Part shown: piece after piece, positions 9,050 to 15,980 of the stretch | How the letters are laid out: the number at the start of each line of letters is the position of its first letter | How positions within the stretch are numbered: the stretch's first letter is position 1 | Origin: a virus | Virus record (IMG/VR): IMGVR_UViG_3300037189_002230 | Coordinates: 1 to 27,384 of that record | DNA length: 27,384 bases | Direction: 5' to 3' (one strand) | Notes under the pieces: model-generated | What the model was told of the DNA's origin: nothing | The model's input: only the letters and a program-made list of their open reading frames with translations | The model's database searches: none | Position numbers and translations under genes: made by a program

Positions 9050-10237
9050 ATGCCTGCAGTACCAGTACCTAGTGATAGCCGTCCTAAAAATACAAAGTCC
9101 AAGAAGGGCAAAGGAGAAACTCCTACCCCGACCGAAGAAGCACAACAAGTAACTGGCACTGTTCCAGCTGGTTCTAATGATGGGCAACTAATTACCAGCA
9201 AAGGTGGCAAGAAACTTCCTGCTGGAAAAGGACAATGGAAACCAGAGGATGTCTACACTGTATGGCAGAACGCAGATACTGCTCGGCGAGCGCAAATACT
9301 CGCTGCTATGGCAGCTATTCCAGGTTTATATAAAGCCGGAGAAGCTCCACCAATTGGCAACATTAAAGCTGGGATCTTCCGCGATCAAGACTTTGATAAC
9401 ATGTCAAAGGTGTTATCGTATTCGAATGTAACTGGTCTCACGGCTGGAACAGCAGAAGATTCACTTACCCTTTCGTTAAGTTATTTATACAACAATCCAC
9501 AATCTGCAACAGATTACTTTGGTGCCCCTAAGGCTAAGAAGATATCACTAACAGACAAAGCTGAAGCAAGCGCACTGCTCAAGAATAACTTCGTAAATCT
9601 TTTTGATTCTGAGCCTAACACAAAAGAATACAGTAAGTTTATTACTAGGTTAAATGCTGCGGAGCGCAAAGCTGGTGGTGCTATTGACGCAGCGCAGAAG
9701 GAAGATATTCTTCTATCCGTAATCCAGGATCGAGCTACCGGACGTACAACTCGTGCCCTAAAGGGCGAAGAGACTAAGCCTGGTATTGTAGAGACTGGTG
9801 CATTTGGCAGACTTGTTCGTGATATCCGCTCTTCTTATGCTGACAATGGACTTCCTGTAGACAATAAGAAAATCTATAAAGATGCCATCAAGGGTTTACA
9901 GGGTGAACAAGTAGTAAAGAATATCAAAGATACCATAGCGCTAAACGCTAAGGTTCAGTTCCCTGGATTCGCAGAATACATAGACAAGGGCAAGACAGCA
10001 GCGGAGATGCTAGAACCATACGTAGATACAATGTCAAGACTATATAACATTCCTGCAAATCAAATCAATTTAGCTGACCTAAAGTTTGTGGCCAAAGATC
10101 CAAACAAGATTATGTCTCTTGAGGAAACGGAAACAGAACTTATGAAGAGGCCAGCATACTTCAAGAGCGACACATATAAGACATCTGTTAAAGACGGTTT
10201 AAGAGGTCTTGCCAGAAGTTTTGGATTGGGTATATAA
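9050..10237 (+). CDS. putative internal virion protein (395 aa)
   Basis: The ATG is two bases after the giant gene, with AAGGGA eight bases upstream. The first 60 residues are Lys/Pro/Thr-rich and probably disordered (PKNTKSKKGKGETPTPTEE). The rest is helical and charged, with ALLKNNFVNLFDS and a long stretch around residues 270-350 (QVVKNIKDTIALNAKVQ, LEPYVDTMSRLYNIPANQI). No membrane segment or enzyme motif is visible. The function is unknown. Its position directly behind the giant protein, and a third such gene after it, resembles the sets of three ejection proteins known in podoviruses, which is the basis for the tentative call. Confidence 0.7.
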   Translation: MPAVPVPSDSRPKNTKSKKGKGETPTPTEEAQQVTGTVPAGSNDGQLITSKGGKKLPAGKGQWKPEDVYTVWQNADTARRAQILAAMAAIPGLYKAGEAPPIGNIKAGIFRDQDFDNMSKVLSYSNVTGLTAGTAEDSLTLSLSYLYNNPQSATDYFGAPKAKKISLTDKAEASALLKNNFVNLFDSEPNTKEYSKFITRLNAAERKAGGAIDAAQKEDILLSVIQDRATGRTTRALKGEETKPGIVETGAFGRLVRDIRSSYADNGLPVDNKKIYKDAIKGLQGEQVVKNIKDTIALNAKVQFPGFAEYIDKGKTAAEMLEPYVDTMSRLYNIPANQINLADLKFVAKDPNKIMSLEETETELMKRPAYFKSDTYKTSVKDGLRGLARSFGLGI

Positions 10238-11488
10238 ATGGCTAAGACCACAAAAGTAATAGTAGCCGGTACACCAATTACAGTTCCAGCTAGTTTCGGA
10301 ATGCAAGACAAGACTCCGCAATCTGCAAAGACCAAAGCCATATTCGCTCCGACCTATACTCCTCCTGCACCTAAAGCTCCTAAAACCAAAAAAGAAATTG
10401 CAGATTTCCAACAAAAATTAAAAGACGCCAAAGACCAAATTAAAACAATCGAAGCACAGGGTCTTGAAACTATTAAAGGTCTTCAAACGGGCGTTGATAA
10501 AGTCTCGCAATCTTTTGGTTCAATTGCTGCTAATATCCAATTTGGTGCTGGCACTGGAGCTGCCTCTGTTGCTAAACAAGCAATGGGTGAAGGTGGCATC
10601 AAGTCAGTTGACGAAGCATTTGCTACAATAAAGTCCATTACGGAAGATCCTGAGTACGTAACACTTGTCAATGTATTTAAGAACTATGGCATGGGTGATA
10701 TTGCCGACTTGTATCTTAAGGTTAAAGCAGATTATCCTAAAGCAGATAAAGATCAAGTAGAAACTCTTCTTAAGACTGATAATAGATACAACAAAGATGC
10801 CAACGGCAACGCAATAGGATACTCTAAGAGATTTGCTGGTAATGTCGAGCTTATGAAAAAGGGCAAAGCCCCATTGGAAGATGCTGAGTATCTAAGAGCT
10901 GAATCTGAGTATGAGAAGTCACTTAAGGCATATGGGCTTAACTCTATGGCTACAAAAGAATCTTATGCAAAATTAATTTCGCAGGAAATCTCAGCTGAAG
11001 AAGCAACTAAAAGACTCCAGTTAGGTTACGACAATCTTAAGTCAAACCAAAAGGTTTTGCAGGCATTCCAAACATTCTACCCGCAACTTTCTCAGGGTGA
11101 TATTGTGGCAGCCATGCTTAACCCAGATGAGCAATTGCCAGCTCTGCAACGTAAAGTTGAGACTGCTCAAATTGGTGGAGCTGCATTACGTCAAGGACTT
11201 GCTACATCACAACAGCGAGCACAAGAACTTCAAGGTCTTGGAGTTACACAAGCTGGAGCTGAAAAGGGATATGCAGCAATTGCTCGCTATCTTCCAACAG
11301 CGCAAAAGCTGTCTGAGATCTCCAAGGAGACAGATAAGTTTACTCAGCTTGCCGCTGAGCAGTCACAAATTGAAGGACTTGCATCGGCAAAGCGTAGAGA
11401 AGAAAAGCTTGCAGCAGAAGAAGAGGCAAGATTCCTTAAGTCTTCCGGTACAACACAAGCTTCGCTCAAGCAGGCGAGGACATACTAG
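10238..11488 (+). CDS. putative internal virion protein, coiled-coil (416 aa)
   Basis: The ATG directly follows the previous TAA, and the SD is weak, so coupling is likely. The protein starts with a short beta-like segment. A Lys-rich coiled coil follows at about residues 47-90 (KKEIADFQQKLKDAKDQIK), then helical sequence. A second strongly charged coiled coil lies near the C-terminus, residues 365-405 (QIEGLASAKRREEKLAAEE). A hydrophobic Ala/Gly helix (FGAGTGAASVAKQAMGEG) lies around residue 105. No family is recognised. It probably acts with the two preceding gene products inside the head or at the portal. The gene ends before a 119-base non-coding spacer. Confidence 0.7.
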   Translation: MAKTTKVIVAGTPITVPASFGMQDKTPQSAKTKAIFAPTYTPPAPKAPKTKKEIADFQQKLKDAKDQIKTIEAQGLETIKGLQTGVDKVSQSFGSIAANIQFGAGTGAASVAKQAMGEGGIKSVDEAFATIKSITEDPEYVTLVNVFKNYGMGDIADLYLKVKADYPKADKDQVETLLKTDNRYNKDANGNAIGYSKRFAGNVELMKKGKAPLEDAEYLRAESEYEKSLKAYGLNSMATKESYAKLISQEISAEEATKRLQLGYDNLKSNQKVLQAFQTFYPQLSQGDIVAAMLNPDEQLPALQRKVETAQIGGAALRQGLATSQQRAQELQGLGVTQAGAEKGYAAIARYLPTAQKLSEISKETDKFTQLAAEQSQIEGLASAKRREEKLAAEEEARFLKSSGTTQASLKQARTY

Positions 11489-11607
11489 AATCCTGACGTG
11501 GACACACCAGCCCCACGCAGCGTATGAGACTGGTAGTAGGAGCCAACCGATTTCCCCGAATCGACTTGAGGCCTACGCTCAAACTAATAGAAGGGTGGAC
11601 AGTTGCT
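11489..11607 (+). promoter_or_regulatory. structured intergenic leader before scaffold gene (candidate cis RNA)
   Basis: This is the longest gap inside the operon. CGTGG at 11497-11501 pairs with CCACG at 11513-11517. Downstream, four nested helices share one axis: TGAG (11525-11528) with CTCA (11578-11581), GTAGG (11536-11540) with CCTAC (11572-11576), CC (11543-11544) with GG (11570-11571), and CGATT (11548-11552) with AATCG (11559-11563) around loop TCCCCG. All pairs are Watson-Crick. No U-run follows, so it is not a simple terminator. No convincing -35/-10 pair is seen. It could set translation of scaffold and capsid, be an RNA-processing site, or hold an unrecognised promoter. Confidence 0.55.
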
Positions 11608-12096
11608 ATGAGCAACAACTACTGGGATGACGAAGACGACGATCTAGATACCGATGTCGTAGAGCAAATCAATGATGGAAGCGACTTACTAAAAAAGTTG
11701 CGGAAAGCAAAGAGAGCAGACGAGAAGCGGATCAAGGAACTTACTGAGCAACTTGAGTCTTTATCCAAGGTGCAGCGTGAGCGAACCGTCAAGGAAGTCC
11801 TAGAAAAGAAAGGTGTTAATCCAAAGGCTACACGGATTATCCTAAAAGATTTGGAAGACATTTCAGAAGATTCAGTTAATACCTGGCTCGAAGATAATGG
11901 CGACCTATTTGGGATTACCGTGACTAAGGACGAAGCGCCAGTAGACCAACAGAATCTTGCCGCTTTGCGTCAACAGGATGTGGTCACACAGGGTGCTTAC
12001 ACACCTGATCGTGCACAAGATTTATCAGCTCAGTTGGACAACTTTGGTTCAGCTGATGACTTGATAGCATTCTTGCGTAATCAAGAAAATTCATAG
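11608..12096 (+). CDS. putative capsid scaffolding protein
   Basis: A scaffold co-assembles with capsid protein in the procapsid and leaves before or during packaging. The 162-residue product begins very acidic (YWDDEDDDLDTD). A Lys/Glu coiled coil follows at about residues 25-60 (LLKKLRKAKRADEKRIKELT). The C-terminus is an Asp/Gln/Leu-rich helix pair (AQLDNFGSADDLIAFLRNQ). Charge pattern, size and position just before the capsid gene are those of scaffolds. The frame is open 28 codons further up, to an ATG at 11524, but that ATG has no SD and lies inside the foldable leader. AAGGGTGG precedes 11608, although with a longer than usual gap. Confidence 0.75.
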   Translation: MSNNYWDDEDDDLDTDVVEQINDGSDLLKKLRKAKRADEKRIKELTEQLESLSKVQRERTVKEVLEKKGVNPKATRIILKDLEDISEDSVNTWLEDNGDLFGITVTKDEAPVDQQNLAALRQQDVVTQGAYTPDRAQDLSAQLDNFGSADDLIAFLRNQENS

Positions 12097-12102
12097 TTCC
12101 TA

Positions 12103-12118
12103 GTCACTTGGAGGTGAC
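12103..12118 (+). promoter_or_regulatory. capsid gene ribosome-binding site carried on a small hairpin
   Basis: GTCAC (12103-12107) and GTGAC (12114-12118) form a 5-bp stem around the loop TTGGAG. The strong Shine-Dalgarno GGAGGTG (12110-12116) occupies the loop and the 3' arm, six to seven bases before the capsid ATG at 12124. The weak stem would mainly present the site, but it could be stabilised or opened by a bound protein. Pairing is seen directly; the regulatory role is inference. Confidence 0.45.
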
Positions 12119-12123
12119 ACAAC

Positions 12124-13068
12124 ATGGCTTACACAGATACCTCATCTGGTTCCTTAGGTGGAACCGTTGGTGGCGCTGGTTTAGTACAAAAAGCCTATGA
12201 CCGCCTCTTGGAGTTCGCCCTCCGTTCTGAGCCGCTCATTCGTTCCGTAGCAGACAAGCGTCCCGCACGTCAAGCAATGCCTGGGTCTAGCGTAGTTCTT
12301 CAACGCTATGTAGATCTTTCGGCAGCAACAACTGCACTCACTGAGACCACAGATCCAGACGCAGTTGCACTATCAACCCCAACCACAGTTACCATTACTC
12401 TCAACGAGTACGGCAACTCGGTTCTTGTTACCCGTGCTCTTCAACTATTCAGCCTAGCTGATGTTGATCCAGCAATTGCTAACATCATCGCCTTCAACCT
12501 CGCCGATTCGATCGACCAGGTTGCAATGACCACTCTTCGTGGTGGTTCAAATGTTATCTACTCAGGTTCAACCGCAACCTCAACTGCAACTATCACTGCT
12601 GCAGCAACCCTTACTTCGGCTAACGTCCGTAAGGCAGTTGCTAAGCTTCGTGCTAACAAGGCAGTTGCTCGCAAGGGTGCCCTTTACTGGGCAGGTATCC
12701 ACCCAGAAGTTTCACACGATCTTCGTGCTGAGACTGGTGCTGGTGGATGGCGTTTGCCTCACGAGTACAACAGCAACGATGCCATCTGGGCAGGAGAGAT
12801 TGGAACCTACGAAGGTGCATACTTCGTTGAGTCCCCACGTCTCTACACCGCAACTGATGGAGCTTCATCTGCTAAGGTCTACCGCACGATTCTTGCTGGA
12901 CAGCAAGCTCTTGCAGAAGCAGTAGCAGAAGAGCCACATGTCGTTATTGGAAATGTAACTGATCGCTTGATGCGCTTCCGCCCGATGGGCTGGTACGGCG
13001 TACTTGGCTTCGCACGTTATCGTGAAGAAGCATTGTACCGCATCGAGTCCGGTTCTTCAATCGCTTAA
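12124..13068 (+). CDS. major capsid protein (HK97 fold, N4-gp56-like)
   Basis: This protein forms the icosahedral shell. The 314-residue product has a Gly-rich N-terminal arm. Next come an amphipathic helix (AYDRLLEFALRSEPLIR), a beta-rich segment with a TTVTITLNEYGNSVLVT strand (the E-loop or P-domain region), and the A-domain signature IHPEVSHDLRAETG with GEIGTYEGAYFVESPR. That last pattern matches the N4-gp56 family of HK97-fold capsid proteins that I remember. The C-terminus ends in a beta strand (WYGVLGFARYREEALYRIES). It has the strongest SD in the window and follows the scaffold directly. A 12-bp hairpin lies immediately downstream. No protease gene is seen, so maturation cleavage is not evident. 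Confidence 0.93.
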   Translation: MAYTDTSSGSLGGTVGGAGLVQKAYDRLLEFALRSEPLIRSVADKRPARQAMPGSSVVLQRYVDLSAATTALTETTDPDAVALSTPTTVTITLNEYGNSVLVTRALQLFSLADVDPAIANIIAFNLADSIDQVAMTTLRGGSNVIYSGSTATSTATITAAATLTSANVRKAVAKLRANKAVARKGALYWAGIHPEVSHDLRAETGAGGWRLPHEYNSNDAIWAGEIGTYEGAYFVESPRLYTATDGASSAKVYRTILAGQQALAEAVAEEPHVVIGNVTDRLMRFRPMGWYGVLGFARYREEALYRIESGSSIA

Positions 13069-13079
13069 TTGATTGACGG

Positions 13080-13109
13080 TTAGGCAGAGAGTTTCGGCTC
13101 TCTGCTTAA
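13080..13109 (+). terminator. 12-bp hairpin after the capsid gene (partial terminator or mRNA-stabilising stem)
   Basis: A 12-bp stem with one G-U pair encloses the loop TTTCGG; the core arms are GCAGAGAG at 13084-13091 and CTCTCTGC at 13098-13105. It starts 11 bases after the capsid stop. The downstream bases are TTAACAG rather than a U-run, so a stabilising or processing hairpin, or a leaky terminator lowering expression of later genes, fits better than a full Rho-independent terminator. Confidence 0.65.
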
Positions 13110-13132
13110 CAGTAAGTTCATTAAGGAGAACT

Positions 13133-13402
13133 ATGCCAAACTATATATTTCGGACACCTACCGTAGAGGAAGGCCCGATTGGCGAGGGACGACTATTCTC
13201 TTTTTACGCAATGGACAGAGGAATCACTATTGTAAAAAGTGGTGCCTCGTACTCACGTAAACGTTACCTCGTTGATGAAGATCTTGCTGACTATGATGTT
13301 GTTTATCTTGGTGGCAGAAATCACACAGTAGATGAAGCAACAAAAACGGCATTAATTGCTGGTGGCATAGGAGTCACAGAAAGCAACTTCACTGCAATAT
13401 GA
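13133..13402 (+). CDS. hypothetical small protein after capsid gene (89 aa)
   Basis: The ATG at 13133 has a perfect AAGGAG four bases upstream. The open frame extends back to 13073 but runs through the post-capsid hairpin, so the longer version is rejected. The 89-residue product is beta-rich (IFRTPTVEEGPIGEGRLFSF, DYDVVYLGGRNHTV) and ends in a small Ala/Gly segment. No membrane or enzyme motif is present. Its place right behind the major capsid protein suits a head decoration or minor head protein, but I do not recognise the family. It overlaps the next gene by four bases (ATGA). Confidence 0.8.
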   Translation: MPNYIFRTPTVEEGPIGEGRLFSFYAMDRGITIVKSGASYSRKRYLVDEDLADYDVVYLGGRNHTVDEATKTALIAGGIGVTESNFTAI

Positions 13403-13725
13403 GCCTTCATAAACAAGTTAAACATCCCGAATATGTTGAGGGTTGTTTTGGATGCAAAGTATCCACACTGGAACTCTCCACTGGCGATGCTAGAGGAGCA
13501 GTAATCGAAAGCGGCACAACGCAAAAGAAGTGGGACTCAGAACTGCAGGCATATAGAGATGCCAGAGCCAATGGCATTCAACCTGGAGGAACTTCCCGAA
13601 AGCACGTCGAGGCAGCCATTACGGCTTCCGAGAATTTAGGCAGAGCATATGATGGAAACACTATGCCTGCTGCTCATAAGATCAACAACAAGGTATCCCA
13701 AGTAATGAAGGAAGTAGGTATCTAA
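13399..13725 (+). CDS. hypothetical small protein with CxxC motif (108 aa)
   Basis: The start is coupled by ATGA overlap to the previous gene. The N-terminus carries KHPEYVEGCFGCK: a single Cys-x2-Cys with His residues nearby at positions 4 and 9, which could bind one metal ion. The rest is polar and helical, with AITASENLGRAYDG and a basic C-terminal helix (HKINNKVSQVMKEVGI). I remember similar small proteins with this HPxYVEGCFGCK start in phages of Actinobacteria, but without an assigned role. A structural or nucleic-acid-binding function is possible. Confidence 0.8.
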   Translation: MSLHKQVKHPEYVEGCFGCKVSTLELSTGDARGAVIESGTTQKKWDSELQAYRDARANGIQPGGTSRKHVEAAITASENLGRAYDGNTMPAAHKINNKVSQVMKEVGI

Positions 13726-13726
13726 T

Positions 13727-13894
13727 ATGCCAGAAGTAAATGGTAAAAAGTTTCCTTATACAGCAGCAGGGAAGAAAGCTGCCAAAAAGGCTATGATGAA
13801 ACACGAGAAAACCGAGTCAGCCAAAGAGCGTATGAAAGAATACGGCAAGAAGTCTGGCAAAGCTGGTATGAAAAAGATGGGAAAAAAGAAGTAA
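13727..13894 (+). CDS. tiny Lys/Met-rich basic protein (55 aa)
   Basis: The ATG is one base after the previous stop. The 55-residue product is about 35 percent Lys with several Met, built as one helix-forming run (AAGKKAAKKAMMKHEKTESA) and ending in KKMGKKK. The N-terminus MPEVNGKKFPYTAAGKKAA is reminiscent of small phage and plasmid proteins with a GKxFPYTxxGxxAA motif. Function unknown; DNA condensation or charge neutralisation in the head is a guess. Its TAA overlaps the next ATG by one base (TAATG), supporting both as genes. Confidence 0.65.
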   Translation: MPEVNGKKFPYTAAGKKAAKKAMMKHEKTESAKERMKEYGKKSGKAGMKKMGKKK

Positions 13895-14067
13895 TGAAGA
13901 AGACCTCATCTCAAAAAAAGATTTCTAAGGTCATGAAGGAATATAAAGCTGGCACATTGCACGCTGGCAAGGATCCCAAAGGGCCGAAGAAGGCCAAGGT
14001 AGTAAAGTCCAAGAAGCAAGCAATCGCTATCGCTCTTAGCGTAGCCGGAAAAGCAAGGAAGAAATAA
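13894..14067 (+). CDS. small basic protein, DUF6496-like (57 aa)
   Basis: TAATG overlaps join this gene to both neighbours. The 57-residue product has the pattern KVMKEYKAGTLHAG near residue 12 and KKQAIAIALSVAGKARKK at the end. From memory this is the signature of the DUF6496 family of small basic proteins found in phages and many bacteria (KVM.E.K.GTL..G, then K.RKQAIAI.LS.A). The function of that family is not known. It lies in a run of five basic small genes between capsid and glycosyltransferase genes. Confidence 0.75.
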   Translation: MKKTSSQKKISKVMKEYKAGTLHAGKDPKGPKKAKVVKSKKQAIAIALSVAGKARKK

Positions 14068-14555
14068 TGAGAATGCCAGAAACAGGTGGCAAGAAAGTTG
14101 CCCCGAAGGCTTCGGCTGCTGCCAAGAAGCCAATGCGTCAGGTAGAAACATCAATGTCAAAGAAGTATAAGGGAACCGCAAAGGTATCTCAAACAACCAT
14201 TGACAATATCAAGAAGCTCGGAATGACCGCAGCTCTTAAGAAAGCTGGCTCAAGTAAGAACGTAGAATACCTTGAGGGTGTTCGCCGTATGTACGGTGCA
14301 AAGCGTCTTGCTACAGCACAAGGTGCAACTAAGCCAGCAGCTAAGAAGACCTTCTCACCAGCACAAAAGACTGCTATGGGAATGGGAGTAGCGAAGAAGG
14401 CTGCAGCAGCTCAGACCAAGTCGCCACGTGCAACAGAGCGCACCAGTGAATCACGTGCTGGAGTTAACCGAGTTTCTCCACGAACAATCACCAAAGGTGA
14501 CCAAAAGAAGAATCTAAACCCAACCAACAAAGAGTGGTGGGATAGAAGGAAATAA
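14067..14555 (+). CDS. basic Ala/Lys-rich protein (162 aa)
   Basis: The ATG overlaps the previous TAA by one base. The 162-residue product has low-complexity Lys/Ala ends and one more ordered block at about residues 32-80, with QTTIDNIKKLGMTAALKKAG followed by VEYLEGVRRMYGAKRL. That block looks like a small helical domain. The C-terminus is Arg/Lys/Ser-rich and ends in KEWWDRRK. The composition resembles DNA-condensing histone-like tails. The same helical block occurs, from memory, in other actinophage-type proteins without function. It may be packaged with DNA, but this is inference. Confidence 0.75.
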   Translation: MRMPETGGKKVAPKASAAAKKPMRQVETSMSKKYKGTAKVSQTTIDNIKKLGMTAALKKAGSSKNVEYLEGVRRMYGAKRLATAQGATKPAAKKTFSPAQKTAMGMGVAKKAAAAQTKSPRATERTSESRAGVNRVSPRTITKGDQKKNLNPTNKEWWDRRK

Positions 14556-14839
14556 TGAAGAAGCCAGACTCACGACTAAAGCGTGCTGGAGTATCAGGCT
14601 ACAACAAGCCAAAGCGTACTCCTAATCATCCAACCAAGTCTCATATTGTTGTTGCCAAAGAAGGTAGCCAAGTACAGACCATCCGGTTTGGACAACAAGG
14701 TGTGTCTGGCTCTCCTAAGAAGAGTGGCGAGTCTACTTCCTATCGGAAGCGACGAGAGTCTTTCAAGGCTCGCCATTCTCAAAACATTGCCAAGGGCAAG
14801 ATGTCTGCTGCATACTGGGCAGACAAGGTTAAGTGGTAA
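14555..14839 (+). CDS. conserved basic phage protein, probably DUF6321-like (94 aa)
   Basis: The ATG overlaps the previous TAA by one base. The 94-residue product carries RLKRAGVSGYNKPKRTP at the N-terminus, then HIVVAKEGSQVQTIRFGQQG, and KARHSQNIAKGKMSAAYWAD at the C-terminus. This is a widespread phage pattern that I believe is catalogued as DUF6321; the number should be checked. The middle looks like a small beta hairpin and the ends are basic helices, so nucleic-acid binding is plausible. Function is unknown in the family. It is followed at once by another basic gene. Confidence 0.8.
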   Translation: MKKPDSRLKRAGVSGYNKPKRTPNHPTKSHIVVAKEGSQVQTIRFGQQGVSGSPKKSGESTSYRKRRESFKARHSQNIAKGKMSAAYWADKVKW

Positions 14840-15234
14840 TGGGATACACTAATCCCGCAAAGCGGGAAGCTTTGAAGAATAGAATTATGGCTGGATCAAA
14901 AGGTGGTAAGCCTGGTCAATGGTCAGCCCGTAAGGCACAGTTGCTAGCGCAAGCTTACGAAAAGTCTGGTGGCGGTTACACTGGCCCAAAGACTAACAAG
15001 CAAAAGTCTTTATCTAAATGGACTAAAGAGAAGTGGGGCACCAAGTCTGGTAAACCTAGCACTCAAGGGTCAAAAGCAACCGGCGAGCGCTACCTACCAG
15101 AAAAAGCACGCAAGTCTCTTACCGCTGCAGAGTATGCAGCAACAAGCAAGGCTAAGCGTGAGGGCACAAAGAAGGGCAAGCAGTTTGTTGCTCAGCCCAA
15201 GAACATTGCAAAGAAGACAGCCAAGTACAGATAG
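14839..15234 (+). CDS. conserved basic protein, DUF5872-like (131 aa)
   Basis: The ATG at 14839 overlaps the previous TAA by one base, the same junction used by its neighbours; a GTG two codons earlier is the alternative. The C-terminal half has SLSKWTKEKWGTKSGKPS, then ATGERYLPEKA and EYAATSKAKREGTKKGKQFV, which I recognise as the DUF5872 pattern. The N-terminal half has NPAKREALKNRIMAGSKGG and KAQLLAQAYEKSGGGY, which may be a separate small motif. The DUF5872 function is unknown. It has no membrane segment and is strongly basic. It is the last gene of the basic cluster. Confidence 0.82.
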   Translation: MGYTNPAKREALKNRIMAGSKGGKPGQWSARKAQLLAQAYEKSGGGYTGPKTNKQKSLSKWTKEKWGTKSGKPSTQGSKATGERYLPEKARKSLTAAEYAATSKAKREGTKKGKQFVAQPKNIAKKTAKYR

Positions 15235-15248
15235 AAAGCAAGGGGACA

Positions 15249-15977
15249 ATGAGTAAAAAAGATAGCGTAGCTCTAGCATGGTGTGACAACGGAAACGTTG
15301 ATGGCAAGTTTATGCAAGGTGTTACTGATGTTTTACTAAAATCTGGTGTAGAGTTTTCTAGTACTTTAAGAAGTCAAGGTAATCAAATTGCCCGACAGAG
15401 GCAAACATTAATAGATTACTGGTATGACAAAACAGATCATGAATGGTTATTGTGGGTAGACTCTGATGTAGTCATTAGCCCAAACACATTCAGATTATTA
15501 TGGGATAACAGGGATGTAAAAGAACGTCCTATGTTGACTGGGGTATACTTCACTACTGATAACCCAGAAGAACCACTGATGATCCCAATGCCAACAATCT
15601 TCCGATTTGTAGAGGGAGACGGCGGAGGATTTGGATTGGAAAGAATCCATCCACTACCAGATAACAAGCTTATCAAGGTAGATGCTGCAGGCATGGGCTA
15701 TGTTCTTATGCATCGTAGTGTTGTAGAGCGGATAAGAAAAGAACTTCCAGACGCTCAGTTGTTTATGGAAATGGGACGAGGAACAAAGTTTATTGGAGAG
15801 GACATCTACTTCTTCGCACTATGTGACAAAGTAGGCATCCCACTTTACTGCCACACTGGAGCACTAGCTCCACACATGAAACGATTCTCATTTGACGAAC
15901 ACTACTACAAAGCCTTCTTTGGCGGAGTACAGAAAGAGTCAAATCTTATACTACCGAAACATCACAGAAAGAAGTAA
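15249..15977 (+). CDS. GT-A fold glycosyltransferase (family 2-like)
   Basis: This gene likely encodes a nucleotide-sugar-dependent glycosyltransferase. The 242 residues have a Rossmann-like start. The metal-binding DxD motif WVDSDV lies at about residues 70-75. The acceptor-side motif KVDAAGMGYVLMHRSV lies at 142-157, and GEDIYFFALCDKVG, holding the probable catalytic acid Glu-Asp, lies near 183. No transmembrane segment is present, so the enzyme is cytoplasmic. The SD AGGGGA precedes the ATG. It is embedded in the virion operon between small head proteins and the connector, so its substrate could be a virion protein; host wall sugars or another target are also possible. Sugar and target cannot be read from sequence. 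Confidence 0.85.
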   Translation: MSKKDSVALAWCDNGNVDGKFMQGVTDVLLKSGVEFSSTLRSQGNQIARQRQTLIDYWYDKTDHEWLLWVDSDVVISPNTFRLLWDNRDVKERPMLTGVYFTTDNPEEPLMIPMPTIFRFVEGDGGGFGLERIHPLPDNKLIKVDAAGMGYVLMHRSVVERIRKELPDAQLFMEMGRGTKFIGEDIYFFALCDKVGIPLYCHTGALAPHMKRFSFDEHYYKAFFGGVQKESNLILPKHHRKK

Positions 15978-15980
15978 TAG

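Noticed and set aside
11497-11581. tRNA or tmRNA gene in the spacer
   Set aside because: There is no acceptor stem, no T-arm consensus and no anticodon arm; the helices are nested, not cloverleaf.
11524-11607. Extended N-terminus for the scaffold (start at 11524)
   Set aside because: There is no SD before that ATG, and the stretch forms the nested RNA helices; the ATG at 11608 begins the typical acidic scaffold start.
11489-11607. Promoter for the scaffold-capsid genes
   Set aside because: TTGAGG and TAATAG are only 13 bases apart and other pairs are poor, so no sigma-70-type promoter could be supported here.
11097-11630. 177-codon plus-strand frame overlapping the coiled-coil gene and the spacer
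   Set aside because: It is out of frame with the well-supported gene at 10238-11488, has Gln/Leu/Lys-rich shadow composition, and ends inside the scaffold gene.
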